A DNA stretch of 64,000 nt from Bathynomus jamesi (taxonomy: Eukaryota; Arthropoda; Malacostraca; Isopoda; Cirolanidae). Positions within the stretch are counted from its first letter, which is position 1. Every line of letters starts with the position of its first letter. The notes below the pieces were generated by a model that saw only the letters and a list, made by a program, of their open reading frames with translations, had not been told where the DNA came from and did no database searches. The DNA is taken from positions 12,501 through 76,500 of the forward strand of contig JAJOZX010005777.1 in assembly GCA_023014485.1 (NCBI GenBank), given 5' to 3'. The translations under genes and the position numbers were made by a program. Of the stretch, positions 46,501 through 59,888 are shown piece after piece.

Positions 46501-46505
<5 letters not shown>

Positions 46506-46564
<59 letters not shown>
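46506..46564. repeat. (TA)n microsatellite
   Basis: About 59 bp of TA at the right end of the Penelope palindrome. Confidence 0.95.
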
Positions 46565-48542
<1,978 letters not shown>

Positions 48543-48567
48543 TTAATTATTGTTTTTTTTTTTTCAG

Positions 48568-49043
48568 CCCTGGACAAACTAGGGTACAGAGGTCTCTTTG
48601 GCTCCGGGCTCGGTGCCGGTCTGGGGCCAGTGTTTGGCACCAGCCTCGGTGCCAACCTTTCCGCTTCCAGTTTTGGTGCCAACCTCGGCAACAATTTTTC
48701 GAGTAATGACCGAAGTGTCACGAGGGAAGGTCTTATTTCCAATCTGCCGCTGGAGAGAGGGGAGAGAGTACCTCCGAGCGCGATAGGAAGGGGAATAAAC
48801 GGAGGGGGCGGCGCCCCACCAGACGCGGCAGTGGGCCGGAAGGAGGCAGGTGTAGAGCTGGTGAAGCCTTCCCTGGTCTACGACATCGCTTCCCTCATCC
48901 TCTACAGGTGCCAGGCACTCCCCATCAGGCTCAAGATCGCCCTCGACCGCCTATTCTCCGTCCTCTCGCACGAGGACGTCCTACAGGTTCTTCACGGTTT
49001 CGGTTGGACCTACGAGGACTACTCCAGAGGATACATGCTCCAG
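48568..49043 (+). CDS. Internal exon of a basonuclin-like zinc-finger protein
   Basis: A 476-bp exon lies between a strong acceptor (TGTTTTTTTTTTTTCAG, ending 48567) and a donor (CAG|GTACTA at 49043/49044), opening in phase 1 and closing in phase 0. The first ~100 residues are Gly/Ser/Leu-rich ([16 protein letters not shown]) and low in complexity. The last ~55 contain [40 protein letters not shown] and [14 protein letters not shown]. This matches my recollection of the conserved N-terminal block of basonucclin-type proteins ([13 protein letters not shown]...GWTL-DY-RGY-LQ), nuclear zinc-finger transcription regulators related to insect disco. No zinc finger is on this exon. Codon use and GC are clearly higher than the surroundings. 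Other exons were not found in the window. Confidence 0.75.
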
Positions 49044-49124
49044 GTACTACTGCTTTCACTCAATCTCTCTCTCACACACACACACACACACATACACACA
49101 CACACACACACATTATATATATAT

Positions 49125-50085
49125 AGAGGTGGCCATAAGTCACGCATCACCCCATCAATTTAAAAAAAAATTGTTTTAACGTAAAAGTAGAATACCAAAA
49201 TTACTGTAAATAGTAGAAAAGATGTATTTAGAAACTACTCAAGCATACGAAACATAATAATGAATTGTGGTCAGTATTTCGTACATTTACCTTTTTTTCA
49301 GCACTTCGGCGATACGTCGTGGCATGGAATTTACCAGTATTTCGCGATACTCCAGCGTAATTTCCTGCGCCCACACCTTCTTTATGGCTTCAAGCAAATC
49401 ATTCAATGATGTAGGATTGTGACGGGTAACTTTTTCTTTGACGGTTCGCCAGCAGTTCTCTCTCAGGTTTAAATCGGGTGAGTTTCCCGGCCAAGGCCCG
49501 ATCAGCTGAAAACCCGAATTTCGGAGCCAAGCAGACACGGCTTCGGTGCGGTAACATGGCGCTCCGTCTTGTTGGAAAAACCTAAATATCCTGCAGAAGT
49601 TGCCGCTGTTTATGGAGATGCGCCACACAACGTTTTTCCAACAAGACAGAGTGCCATGTCACTGCACCGAAGCCGTGTCTGATTGGCTCCGAAATTCGGG
49701 TTTTCAGCTGATCGGGCCTTGGTGGGGAAACTCGCCCGATTTAAACCTGATAGAGAACTGCTGACGAACCGTCAAAGAAAAAGTTACCTGTCACAATCTT
49801 ACATCATTGAATGATTTGCTTGAAGCCATAAAGAAGGTGTGGGCGCAAGAAATTACGCCGGAGTATCGCGAAATACTAGTAAATTCCATGCCACGACGTA
49901 TCGCCGAAGTGCTGAAAAAAAAGGTAAATGTACGAAATACTGACCACAATTCATTAGTATGTTTCGTATGCTTGAGTAGTTTCTAAATACATCTTTTCTA
50001 CCATTTACAGTAATTTGTTTTTTTTACTTTTACGTTAAATTTTTTTTTTTTTAAATTGATGGGGTGATGCGTGACTTATGGCCAC

Positions 50086-50089
<4 letters not shown>
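49125..50089. mobile_element. Tc1-like foldback in the downstream intron
   Basis: Termini GGTGGCCATAAGTCACGCAT and inverse are flanked by TA. The left arm encodes the transposase C-terminus on the minus strand (49287-49628: FFQQDGAPCYRTEAVSAWLR, GNSPDLNLRENCW). The right arm encodes it on the plus strand with a stop in place of W (ENC then TGA). The centre is near 49625. Both outer ends are 3' ends. It starts about 80 bp after the basonuclin-like exon donor and so probably sits in its intron. Confidence 0.85.
49287..49628 (-). pseudogene. Tc1-like transposase C-terminal part
   Basis: About 113 codons: the second catalytic Asp in QQDGAPCY, then PDLNLRENCW, where the Glu is the third catalytic residue about 35 residues on (the usual PDLNPIE reads PDLNLRE), and the C-terminus INSMPRRI-like MPRRIAEVLKKR. 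HTH and first Asp are absent. Confidence 0.8.
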
Positions 50090-50127
<38 letters not shown>

Positions 50128-50131
<4 letters not shown>

Positions 50132-50239
50132 ACGAAAGTAACACGTGAATAATATTTATGATGAAAATAATCACGAAGGAAAAAGGAAACACACAATGGT
50201 GCTCACTATTCTGTTTCCTTTTTCCTTCGTGGTTATTTT

Positions 50240-50245
<6 letters not shown>
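50128..50245. repeat. Short palindromic Penelope-like copy (family A)
   Basis: The third palindromic copy: ATCACGAAGGAAAAAGGAAA against TTTCCTTTTTCCTTCGTGGT. The one-sided extension (TTTCACGAAAGTAACACGTG) is on the left here, so the copy is in opposite orientation to 10876 and 43268. The arms are about 45 bp. Confidence 0.65.
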
Positions 50246-50246
<1 letters not shown>

Positions 50247-50320
<74 letters not shown>

Positions 50321-50321
50321 G
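50247..50321. repeat. (TA)n microsatellite
   Basis: About 75 bp of TA with two TT interruptions. Confidence 0.95.
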
Positions 50322-50999
50322 TGCATGTTGGAAAATTATATAGAATCAGTCTTTTGCTTAATAACAATCTGTACACAAACTTAATACATTATAAAACGAA
50401 AGAAAAATGAGCATATATTAAAGCCTCATTAAAGAAAAAAATGAGTAAAAAAATAAAAATGAGTGAAATGAGTATCAAAGAGGGCAAAGGTTTCATGTTG
50501 ACATTAAACGGAGATGAGATGTATATATATCGCCGATTATGCAATATTCGCGAGGAAAAAAAATCTAATCTTTACGGACAAACTTTATCTATTTTTTTTT
50601 TTATCCAGAGAAGAATAAAAATAAAAAGAATGAATCTTATTTGAACGTCATTTTTAAAACGAGAAGAAAGGTCTTGTTCCTTGGCTAAAATCGGCCATTA
50701 AGTTTTTCTATTATGATTGCAATCGTATCGTCATTAACATACCCAATAATTAAGCTCAAAACTTTTATTTACGTTTATAAAGTACGATTGTACGAATTTT
50801 CGGATTAGGAACGAAAATTAATTCTGCATCTCCATGTCTCTGTCTGTCTGCCTGTCCTGTCTGTCTCCCTTCCTCCTAAGTTTCGAGAGGTTTGAAGGTA
50901 ACTCTCTTCTTCATTAAATCCACGAGTGAAGAGGGACGATGCTCAAGGGTTAGTCGCATTCAGACCGATCCTGATATTTTTATTGGAAGCAAGCAGCGC

Positions 51000-51030
<31 letters not shown>

Positions 51031-51381
51031 AGATGATTAGTTCACATTGTGAAAAGTATATCCGTGAAGGTTTCTTGAATCTCGGGTTGACGACAAGATG
51101 CAAATTTGCATAATGACAGGGTTCAAGACGCGAGAGGTTGGCAACGCATTCCAACCTGAAATGCCCTGCATAAATATTATTAATATTCATTATTAATCCT
51201 TTTTAAAACCTTTATTTTTTCCTCCACTTTTTTGATATATGAAGAATGTATAAACTTGTCCCAAAAATGTGTGATTTGGATATAAAGAAAGCCTTCATTA
51301 TAGACGTCTCGATCTGGAGATAATTGCATATACTACACAGCAACGAACTCGGTATGACTGAAATGTTACACACACACAAAT

Positions 51382-51430
<49 letters not shown>

Positions 51431-51755
51431 CTAAAGCTCATTAACGAAATCTAATTTAATCTAAACTAACCTTAGTGCCATCGAAAACGAGAAGGGCGTG
51501 ATAAGTGTTTTGCACAATTGATGGCTCGAACTGTGGTGGACTGAAAAAAATTCGGTATCTCGCTTATGCGGAGATGCGCGCGCGCGTGTGTGTGTGTGTG
51601 CTTGTGTGCTTTCCGTACGATTCGCATCAAAATGCATACTCAAGATTCTCGGCACAAAGGACAATGCAGTCTCGTGATAATTATATTAAAAATATTTTAA
51701 GTGACTTTTTCGTAGAAATTAGCGTAGATTTCGATAATGATGCAAATTTTCAACT

Positions 51756-51791
<36 letters not shown>

Positions 51792-52152
51792 GTCATGGAT
51801 ACTGCATAATGAATAGAAGAACACTCAGAATGAAAGCTAGTCACGCAATGATTTTTGCATTAAAATTACAGTACAATATTTCTAAATGTTTATTAATTAT
51901 TATTATTATCATTTCCTTTTCAAATGTGGAGATTGAGTCTGCGCAAATTATAGCATTTTGATTGGTTTTTAACTCTTAAAAGAAGTGAATATCCTTTGCA
52001 TCTAAAGCGTGTTTTATAAGAAATAATACTTGACGACTATATGAAGTTCCTATAATTAACTTTATAATGATCAAAATCAACAATGCCGCGCTGGATGGTG
52101 AAAATTTAAAAAAAAAAAAAAAATTCAAAACGATTACCCATTTTTGTGTATA
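50322..52152. other. Unassigned stretch
   Basis: AT-rich with TA arrays at 51001-51030, 51384-51429 and 51758-51789. No recognisable gene. It could include intron of the basonuclin-like gene. Confidence 0.5.
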
Positions 52153-52493
52153 CAGGGTGTCCTATAAGTCAGTCTCGTAGAACAATTATTTTAAATTAAA
52201 TTAACAAAAGTAATACATTAGAACTAAAACAAATTTTTCAAAATGATGTCTCGTTTTGGGACATTTTTCTTGTTGCGGGAGACTAACACGCAATGGCTAA
52301 TATGCGAGTGAGTTACACTCCTGAGAAAAGGCGCGTAACTCACTTCCACATAAGCTATTGCGCGTAATTCTACCCGCAACAAGAAAAGGTCCCAAAACAA
52401 GACATCATTTTGAACATTTTAGTTATAATGTATTACCTTTTTAAATTACTTTAAAATAATTTTTTCTACGAACCGGACTTATGGAACACCCTG
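52153..52493. mobile_element. Palindromic mariner MITE
   Basis: Ends CAGGGTGTCCTATAAGTC and GGACTTATGGAACACCCTG. The interior is a foldback of the MITE at 23-251: AGAACTAAAACAAATTTTTC and TGATGTCTCGTTTTGGGACA appear on the left, and their inverse on the right. Centre near 52330. No coding sequence. Confidence 0.8.
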
Positions 52494-52977
52494 TACATGG
52501 GTAAAGTATATGATGTAAGTACGCGGAGAATGTCATAAGTGACAACGTCAGTTTCTTCAAAGGAATTAAATCGTCTTTATAGAGGTCATTTTAATTCGAA
52601 TGTCCTCCATTCGCTTTCGTTATTGATCAGATTTCTATCTTTTGTATGCAAGTTACTGCTCTATTCATTCCTTTTTATTACTGTATTATCCGTTTGTGTC
52701 ATTCATTTTAATAGTTTTTCACTTATCATTATTTTTTTTTTATTTTTGTACTATTTTAACTTATCATCATTGTCCAAAACGTAAGAAACACCCGCATTTT
52801 TTCGTGCAATTCAAACTTTTTTTAATAATTTTACCGCAAATTTGCAAATGGACAGTTCTGTATTGTGTAACAAATTAAGATCAATTTCTGATTATCAAAA
52901 TATACAGCATTCACGTCTAATTTTCGGTACAGTTATAAAAAAAGAATTTGAAACATGAGTCTGAATTATTATTAATA
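52494..52977. other. Unassigned stretch
   Basis: AT-rich unique DNA between two mariner-type insertions; T-rich frames encode only hydrophobic low-complexity sequence. Confidence 0.5.
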
Positions 52978-54328
52978 CTAGGGCACTCAATATATTTCCC
53001 ACCCTTTTTTCTTAGCTAAATAATAGCCATGAGGCTGAAAATGTCTTTTGGGCCGTAAGTTTGCACTTTCTGCGCTTCACATAACCGGATTTGTCCAATT
53101 TGAACCTCCCTCCTTGTATAAAACCGCTTTAAACGCCCATGTATAAAACGATGGTTAACGCAGTTTCGAAAATGGCGTCTGACAGTGATGTGCGTCGTAA
53201 ACAGAGAGCTGTTATCGAGTTCTTAACCGCAGAGAAGGAAACAGTTGCAATATTCACAAACGTCTACAAAACGTTTAGAGATGCTGTTGTTGATCGAAGC
53301 ACACTTGGACGCTGGTCTAAACGTGTGAGATCATCGGAGAGAGGGAGAGCCAGACTCGATGATGAGCCACGCAAGCGGTCTCCCGGCATCGGCTGTGACA
53401 TTCACACTGGGCAACGTGCTAACAGCATCATTCGATCAAATAGGCGCGTCATATACAAGGAGCTATCACTGGAGCTAGAATTAGTGAAGGAAGTGGTCAA
53501 TACGATAATTCGCAAACTGGGATACTCAAAAGTGTTCACGGTTTGTTCCTCGCCAACTATCTGTAGATCACTAAGCCCAAAGAAAAGAAATTGATTCTGA
53601 GTCGTGGTTCAATACGAGACGAAGGGGATGACTTCCTTTCATGAATTGTGACGGGATGAGACTTGGTACACAATTTGAACCTGAAACAAAACGCCAATCC
53701 ATGGAGTGACATCACGCAGACTCCCCAAGTAAAAAAAAGTTCAAAAGGCTCCTCTGCAGGAAAGGTTATGGCCACCATCTTCTGGGACACGAAAGGGGTG
53801 ATTGTGGGGACATTATGAAGAAAGGACAAACAATCAACTCACAGGCATATATTGTTACCCTACAGAGACTCCAGAGACGTATAAAGCGAGTTCGACCGAG
53901 CGAAACTGGAAGACGTCCTTCTTTTGCACGATAACGCAAGACTACACAACAGTTTGCAAACAAGAGAGGCCATCACAAAATGTGCTTGACTGTGTTACCC
54001 CACCCTCCATACAGCCCGGATCTGGCACCTTCAGACTTCCATTTGTTTGGGCCAATGAAGGATGGTATTCGTGGAAGAAAGTTTCAGAGTGACGATGAGG
54101 TTGTTGAGGAGGTTAAGAGGTGGCTCCAGCGGAACCCAGCGGACTTTTATCAGCAAGGAATAAAGGCCCTTGTTTCGAGGTGGAACAAACCTGTAGAAAA
54201 GGATGGAGACTACGTGGTAAAATAAGAACTTGTAAAAAAGGTATGTAACTATTTGTGTACAAAATTCTGTAACTTACAAGGAAACTTGGAAAGAAAAAAA
54301 AAGGTGAGGCAAATATGAGTGGCCCTCG
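52978..54328 (+). mobile_element. DD34D mariner element, near full length
   Basis: Ends CTAGGGCACTCAATATAT and, inverted, ATATGAGTGGCCCTCG. At about 1.35 kb it has the expected length of a complete mariner. It encloses one transposase gene disrupted by several frameshifts. Confidence 0.8.
53160..54223 (+). pseudogene. mariner transposase, frameshifted
   Basis: It starts MASDSDVRRKQRAVIEFLTA, the mariner HTH region, then STLGRWSKRVRSSERGRARL and a second HTH up to IRKLGYSKV near 53535. Further pieces in other frames give TWYTI (first catalytic region, degraded), a degraded second Asp region and PYSPDLAPSDFHLFGPMKDG (third Asp). The natural C-terminus is NKPVEKDGDYVVK at 54223. At least three frameshifts and stops make it inactive. 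Confidence 0.85.
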
Positions 54329-54348
54329 TACTATATGTATTTAAAAAA

Positions 54349-54354
<6 letters not shown>

Positions 54355-54410
<56 letters not shown>
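54355..54410. repeat. (TA)n microsatellite
   Basis: A TA array that is the left target flank of the next mariner. Confidence 0.95.
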
Positions 54411-54411
<1 letters not shown>

Positions 54412-54472
54412 GAGGGTTAATTCAATAAGTATCCGCACTTTTTATTTTCACATCTGATACATTATAAACACA

Positions 54473-55538
54473 TCACTTCTCAACATAGTCTCCCTGTTTC
54501 TCAATACACTTAGTCCAGCGATCTAGAAGCTTCCTAATGCCATCACAAAAGAATGTTTTTGGCTGTGTGCGTAGCCAGTCATGCACCACCTCCTTCAGGT
54601 CATCATCGCCTTGGAATCGCTGACCTCTCAAAGCGTCTTTTAGTGGTCCAAACAGGTAAAAATCCGAAGGTGCCAGTTCTGGATTGTAGGCTGGATGGTC
54701 GAGAACTTCAAATTTAAGTTCTTGAAGGCATTTTCTAGTCTGTGCAGCGGTATGAGGGCGCGCATTGTCGCGTAACAGAATAACACCTTCCGACAATCTC
54801 CCTCTCCGTTTTGTGCGAATTGCTTGCTTTAACTCATTCCGAAGCATATCAGAATACGATGCACTTGTTACTGTACTTCCACGCTCTAGATAATGTTCAA
54901 GGATAGGGCCTTTTATATCCCAAAACAGTGTTAGTATAACTTACCTGCCGACGGCTGCGCTTTGAACTTCCTTGCAACGGGAGATGTTGGATGCTTCCAT
55001 TGCATGCTCTGTCGTTTGCTTTCTGGTTCATAGGGATGGATCCAGGTTTCATCGTCAGTGATAATGCGCTCCAAAAAGTTTTCACATTCATTATGATACC
55101 CCGCCAAAAGACGAGAGCAGACATCCATACGATTACGCTTGTGCTCTTCTGTCAACTGTTTGGGCACCCATCTTGCACAAACCTTGTGAAAGCCAAGAAT
55201 GTCATGAACTATCGAATAGGCAGACCCTTGACTGATGTCTAATGAAGATGCAATTTCTTTTATTGTTAATCTTCTATCATCGAAAATCATGGCTCTCGCT
55301 TCTTCCTGCTTGTCACCACTGGTTGATGTTGACGGTCGTCCTGAGCATCTGTCACACATGTCCGACCGTCATTGAACATTTGAATCCACTCGTACACACT
55401 TCGCCGTGGTAACGCATTATTCCCATACTGAGCACATAAACTCGTGTGAATTTCAGCTCCTTTCACACCTTCTGCCCCCAAAAAACGAACCACGGATCTC
55501 TGTTCTTCCAGAGTACAAATTGAAAGCGGCGCAGCCAT
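54473..55538 (-). pseudogene. mariner transposase (DD34D), lightly frameshifted
   Basis: Three overlapping frames cover the whole protein. 55538-55287: MAAPLSICTLEEQRSVVRFL, HTH. 55359-54931: RRLTIKEIASSLDISQGSAY, second HTH, then RIITDDETWIHPYEPESKRQ with the first catalytic Asp. 54847-54473: VILLRDNARPHTAAQTRKCL, second Asp, and AYNPELAPSDFYLFGPLKD, third Asp exactly 34 residues later. C-terminus KCIEKQGDYVEK. Two frameshifts (about 55300 and 54940) are the main defects; all three catalytic Asp codons remain. The most complete transposase in the window. Confidence 0.9.
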
Positions 55539-55636
55539 GCTCAGTGCTCACTACTCGTACGATATGTGACAGCTACGAGTAGCCTAAATAAGCCTATAGA
55601 TCTCAGTTTGGCTCGTTATTACGAGTATATATTATA

Positions 55637-56389
55637 CAGGGTGGGCCGTAAGTTTCCATACATAGGAAAAATAAACATTTTTTTATGGACAACCATTTTT
55701 ATTTATATAATATGCTCTACATGGTTGCCATTGTTTTGAAAACACATTTCAATACGTGTTCCCCACTGTTGATGAACACGCATTAGCACAGTTGACGTTA
55801 TGCTTGTAATGGCGTTGGTGATACGTTCCTTTAGATGATTTATGTCTCGTATCTTTTCCTGATACACCATGGCCTTCAAGTGCCCCCAAAGATAGAAATC
55901 AAGGGGGGTGAGATCTGGGGATCTGGGAGGCCACTCCACAGGACCACGCCGACCAATCCAAGCATCCGGAAACTGCTGATCTAAATACCGACGCACGTGA
56001 AGACCATAATGAGGTGGAGCTCCATCTTGCTGGAAGTAAACTGGGAAGTTACCTTCCTCGTTTAGCAGGGATGGGAAAATCTCTTCTTGCAACATGTTAA
56101 GATACCTTTCGGCATTAAGATTTCCACTGACAAAAATTGGTCCAATAATTCTGTCATCCCATATCCCGGCCCACACCATCACTTTACCGGCACCTTGCAT
56201 CTTCGTCGGACTCAGCCAGTTAGGGTTAGCATTACTCCAGTAACGTATGTTTTGCCGATTAACCTCTCCATTGACTAAAAATTTGCTTCATCAGTAAACA
56301 AGATCTTACAACGCATATTCTTAGGGTATCTGAAACATAAAAACAAACGTTTAATTTTTCCTATGTATGGAAACTTACGGCCCACCCTG
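55637..56389 (-). mobile_element. DD41D mariner nested in the DD34D mariner
   Basis: Ends CAGGGTGGGCCGTAAGTTTC and inverse, about 40 bp with one base difference, TA flanked. It lies in the 5' untranslated part of the surrounding element, so it is the younger insertion. Confidence 0.9.
55703..56320 (-). pseudogene. mariner transposase (DD41D), N-terminus deleted
   Basis: The minus strand has RCKILFTDEANF (first Asp), a one-base deletion in a T run, then [40 protein letters not shown] (second Asp), AWIGRRGPVEWPPRSPDLTP, LDFYLWGHLK (third Asp, 41 residues after the second) and the C-terminus NNGNHVEHII. The DNA-binding domain is deleted between the 5' terminus and KILFTDEA. All catalytic Asp codons persist, yet it could not bind its ends. 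Confidence 0.88.
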
Positions 56390-56450
56390 TATATACTATA
56401 TTATCACAAATAAAAAGTGCGGATACTTATTGAAGTACTCTCGTATATAT

Positions 56451-57233
56451 AACGGGTGTGCCATAAAAAAAGGGTACATTTTAAAAAAGCTATAAAATCA
56501 ACATTTGTCATTTAATTTTAATAAAAGTTCTACACAGTAAAACATATGTATTTGTCTATAGGCAAACAAGTTTTCAGAATAAAATATCAAATAATTCAAA
56601 TTCTATCACCATTTAACGAAAGAGTATGATTTTTCTACTTAACATACAAACATTATTAAATCTTTTTAATATTTTTTTATAAAAATAATTTTTAACGTAA
56701 AATTTACCTGAAATTATTAAAAAAAATTGTTCGAAATGCTTTCCTTCCATTTCAATAACTTTTTTTTATTCTTGGCCGGAATTCATCTATGGTTCGATTT
56801 ACTTGTTCCTGTTGGAAGCTCTTCCCATTTTTGAATGATGATCTCGCGTAAATGAACATCTTTTATCCTAGTCCTGTAGACTCGCTCTGCTAAGTTCTCC
56901 CATATTCCGGCCAAGAATAAAAAAGTTATTGAAATGGAAGGAAAGCATTTCGAACAATTTTTTTAATAATTTCAGGTAAATTTTACGTTAACAATTATTT
57001 TTATAAAAAAATATTAAAAAGGTTTAATAATTTTTGCATGTTAAGTAGAAAAATCATACTCTTTCGTTAGATGTTGACAGAATTTGAATTATTTGATATT
57101 TTAGTCTGAAAACTTGTTTGTATATAGATAAATACATATGTTTTACTGTGTAGAAGTTTTATTAAAATTAAATGACAAATGTTGATTTTGTAGCCTTTTT
57201 AAAATGTATCCCCTTTTTTATGGCACACCCGTT
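56451..57233. mobile_element. Foldback Tc1/mariner element
   Basis: Ends ACGGGTGTGCCATAAAAAA and inverse; the arms are about 330 bp (left to about 56790, right from about 56905). Each arm's inner part encodes a transposase C-terminal end (IKKVIEMEGKHFEQF, read inwards-to-outwards). The loop carries RTRIKDVHLREIIIQKWEEL on the minus strand. Two 3' ends, no 5' end. Confidence 0.8.
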
Positions 57234-57257
57234 ATATATATATATATATATATATAT

Positions 57258-58220
57258 AAGCACACCGGACAAAAAATTAGTCACCCCCTCTCAGAATGTA
57301 CCTAATAACGTGTGACGGCGCCTCTGGCCTTGATAACCGCACGAATCCGGCGAGGCAGAGACTCTACGAGGTTGTGCATGTACTGAACATCGATTTACTG
57401 CCACTCGTTCATCAGCCGGTCCCGAAGTTCCGCCAGAGTCCGTGGGTGTCTATTCCTGCGCTTCACTTTCTGTTTCCAGCCTGAACAACAACTTCGACGC
57501 ATTCAGGATTAAGGCTTCATTGGACCTGCGATGTACTCGTCGCCTCCCATCATTGGAGAACAAACAAAAACGGGACTCATCGGACCAAATTACACGTTTC
57601 CAATCTGCCGCAGTCCAGTTTTTGTGCCTCTGAGCCCATTTATAACGTGCCAATTTGTGACTTGCTGTTAACAGCGGCCTCTTCCGTGGTACCCTGCTCC
57701 AGATGTCCATCGCATGCAGTTCTCGTCGCAATGTCCGTTCGGAAATTGGTCGCTGGAGAACCTCATTGGTTTCTTGGAGCAATTGTTCTCTGGTTTGAAA
57801 ACGATTTGCAGTTACTAGACGAGAAACATGGCGGCGGTCACTATTGTCGAGAATTGTTTTCCGGCCACAGTTACGCCGTCGATTTTCAGTTGATTGCGAA
57901 CTACACCACTCTTTGTAAACTCGCTGGACAGTACGCGTTGACACACCAACAAATTGGGCTACTTCAGACATTTTGTGTCCGTGGGCTCTGCCAAACACGA
58001 TGGCTACTTTTTGCCACTGAGTAACGTCTGCCTCACGACCCATTTTGCAGACTATATCCAACACACACTTTGTTCTTCACCACCTCACGAAACAGATCTG
58101 ATCCTGTGTGCTACGTCACCGCTACTTGTCACTTACCAATGCTACATCAGCGCCCTCTGTGTGACCTTGAACTTCCTACTATCGGTGCTATTAGGGGTGA
58201 CTAATTTTTTGTCCGGTGTG

Positions 58221-58223
<3 letters not shown>
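57258..58223 (-). mobile_element. Tc1-like element with perfect ends, internally deleted
   Basis: AAGCACACCGGACAAAAAAT and its exact inverse form ends of about 30 bp in TA arrays. At 966 bp it is shorter than the usual ~1.6 kb. The catalytic half is deleted, which leaves the first ~190 codons and the extreme C-terminus. Confidence 0.9.
57450..58064 (-). pseudogene. Tc1-like transposase, N-terminal two-thirds
   Basis: Open for 204 codons: likely true start at MGREADVTQWQKVAIVFGRA. HTH includes MSEVAQFVGVSTRTVQRVYK; a second HTH has TREQLLQETN and ISERTLRRELHAMD. Then RVIWSDESRF (first catalytic Asp) and RRVHRRSNEA follow, after which an internal deletion shifts into the C-terminal LRDRLMNEWQ...LVESLPRRIRAVI region near 57300-57450. 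DNA-binding function could persist, which would make it a potential repressor of its family (inference). Confidence 0.85.
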
Positions 58224-58301
<78 letters not shown>

Positions 58302-58302
58302 C
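58222..58302. repeat. (TA)n(TG)n microsatellite
   Basis: TA repeats change to TG at about 58265. Confidence 0.95.
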
Positions 58303-59744
58303 CGCGTTATGGGGGCTAGGTATCCCGGGGTCTAAAGTAGTTAATTTGTCAGTTATGCGCAACGGTTATTTTTAGTCAACGCGTCTCTCCTCCAAGGTGG
58401 AAACGTATATCACACTCAGTTTTTCTCTTTCACTAATGCCCCTTTCAGTTTGTCTCACTGAATCGGTATAATTTCTTAGTTTACTCTCACTTGATCAATA
58501 TACAGTTGAGGTATCACTTACTCTTCTTCATTTTGAGTGTAATTTTCATCAGTAATTGCCCTTCAAAGTATGAATTTTTACAAAGCTTCATTCGGAACAG
58601 CGATGACTTATATTCCCCATTCAGTTTTCACGTTTAAAAACAAAATACATTCAAATAAATGAGAGAAGGTAATTGAGACTATTTTGGTTCTAAATTATAC
58701 TGTTTATTTACTATAAGGAAAATGTCTTTCAGTTTCAGGTTTAATTCACACACATATCAAGAAAATACGACGGCCGGAGTTTTAAAACAAGGCAAAGCAG
58801 TAGGCTATTTCAAATTTTTCCAAAAAAGTTAATCAGTAAAAATGTCATAAAATTTCTTGCATAAATCCAAAGCAAAAACACAAGTGGCGTTCAAACAAGC
58901 TTAGTCAAAATTTTGAAGTTACACAACAAAACAACTTATGCAAGTATAGCAAAATTGCACACAGCAATATTGATAACTATGTACAGGAAAAGGGGCGTCT
59001 CTATCCAAAGAATTTTTACAAGATTTCCCCCACCCAATAAAACTGTGGTTGAGTTTATATATCCAAAAATCTTTGGTGGAGTCAATCAAATCTGACTGCC
59101 TTAAAGGTGGCGTTTCCCCTCCTATTAACCACTCACCGTTCAAACGGACAGCTATATTTAAAGTGACTGGTTTTCCCGAAGCAAAGGCTCCAAAAAAAGG
59201 TATAGTAGTGTTACAAAAATCTTAAATCAGACAAGGAATTTTGTGATTTAACAGAATATTTTAAAACAAAGTACTGAAGAGTTACAGAGTGACTTGAAAA
59301 AAAAAAAAATCAGCGACAGCGCAGTAGAGATTCGACAGCCCCGGTCAGTAGGTTACCACTTAGGTGTCATGCGGCGGGCGCATGAAAAAAGAAAAACTAA
59401 AAGCATTCAGAATTTTGTCATTTTGATTAGTTATACTTTTAACTCTCTCGGACATTTGTCCTCATACGAGGACAAAAAACACCTAAATATAACATAATAC
59501 ATCTCCATACAATTAAAAATATATCCCAAAAATTACAAAATTTTCGGTACCGAGGCTTTCTTATCATAGGGGAGCCAAAATTTTTTGGATATTTTTTTAA
59601 AAATTAGATGGAGATGTATTGTTTCACATTTAGGGGTTTTTTTTTTTCCTCATACAAGGACAAATGTCGAGAGGGCTAATATTCTTATCCATTTAGTTTA
59701 AATGGATTTCCTTATGTTTGACCTATTGGATGGACATATATACA
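58303..59744. other. Unassigned stretch
   Basis: AT-rich unique DNA. A TTTTCCTCATACAAGGACAA / GTCCTCATACGAGGACAAAA pair at 59455-59480 and 59645-59665 flanks about 180 bp in roughly inverted and direct partial copies. No gene recognised. Confidence 0.45.
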
Positions 59745-59888
59745 CAGTGCCGCTCATAAGTATTTGTACAAAGAAATATTTGTTATATTCGTCCTTATCT
59801 TTCGTACCATGCATAGGATAGTTATGAAAAGCTTACAGTTCGTTTGGAAAAATTTATCAAATAAAAAAATTAGTTCAACTCCAATATA

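Larger units (their letters stand above)
43268..46505. mobile_element. Penelope-like retroelement palindrome (family A)
   Basis: A 3.2 kb inverted repeat with its centre at 44864 and only about 3 bp of spacer (GAATATAG TAC CTATATTC). Each arm is a 5'-truncated Penelope-like element whose 3' end faces outward: RT motif onward, GIY-YIG region, and a 3' UTR with an internal duplication of about 130 bp. The left arm ends GATGAATAAAACC at a TA array. The right arm continues about 40 bp further (TTTTTCACGTGTTACCTTCG). The arms are nearly but not exactly identical. Confidence 0.88.
54411..56443 (-). mobile_element. DD34D mariner element carrying a nested mariner
   Basis: Left end CGAGGGTTAATTCAATAAGT at 54411 and right end (inverse, ACTTATTGAAGTACTCTCG) at 56443. 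The right end is separated from the transposase start by a second mariner at 55637-56389. Removing that insertion leaves about 1.28 kb, the normal mariner length. Confidence 0.88.

Noticed and set aside
43268..46505. Palindrome as a pure assembly mirror
   Set aside because: The arms differ by substitutions and a 3-bp indel, and the end extension is on one side only, as in two other copies. Still worth confirming by long reads.
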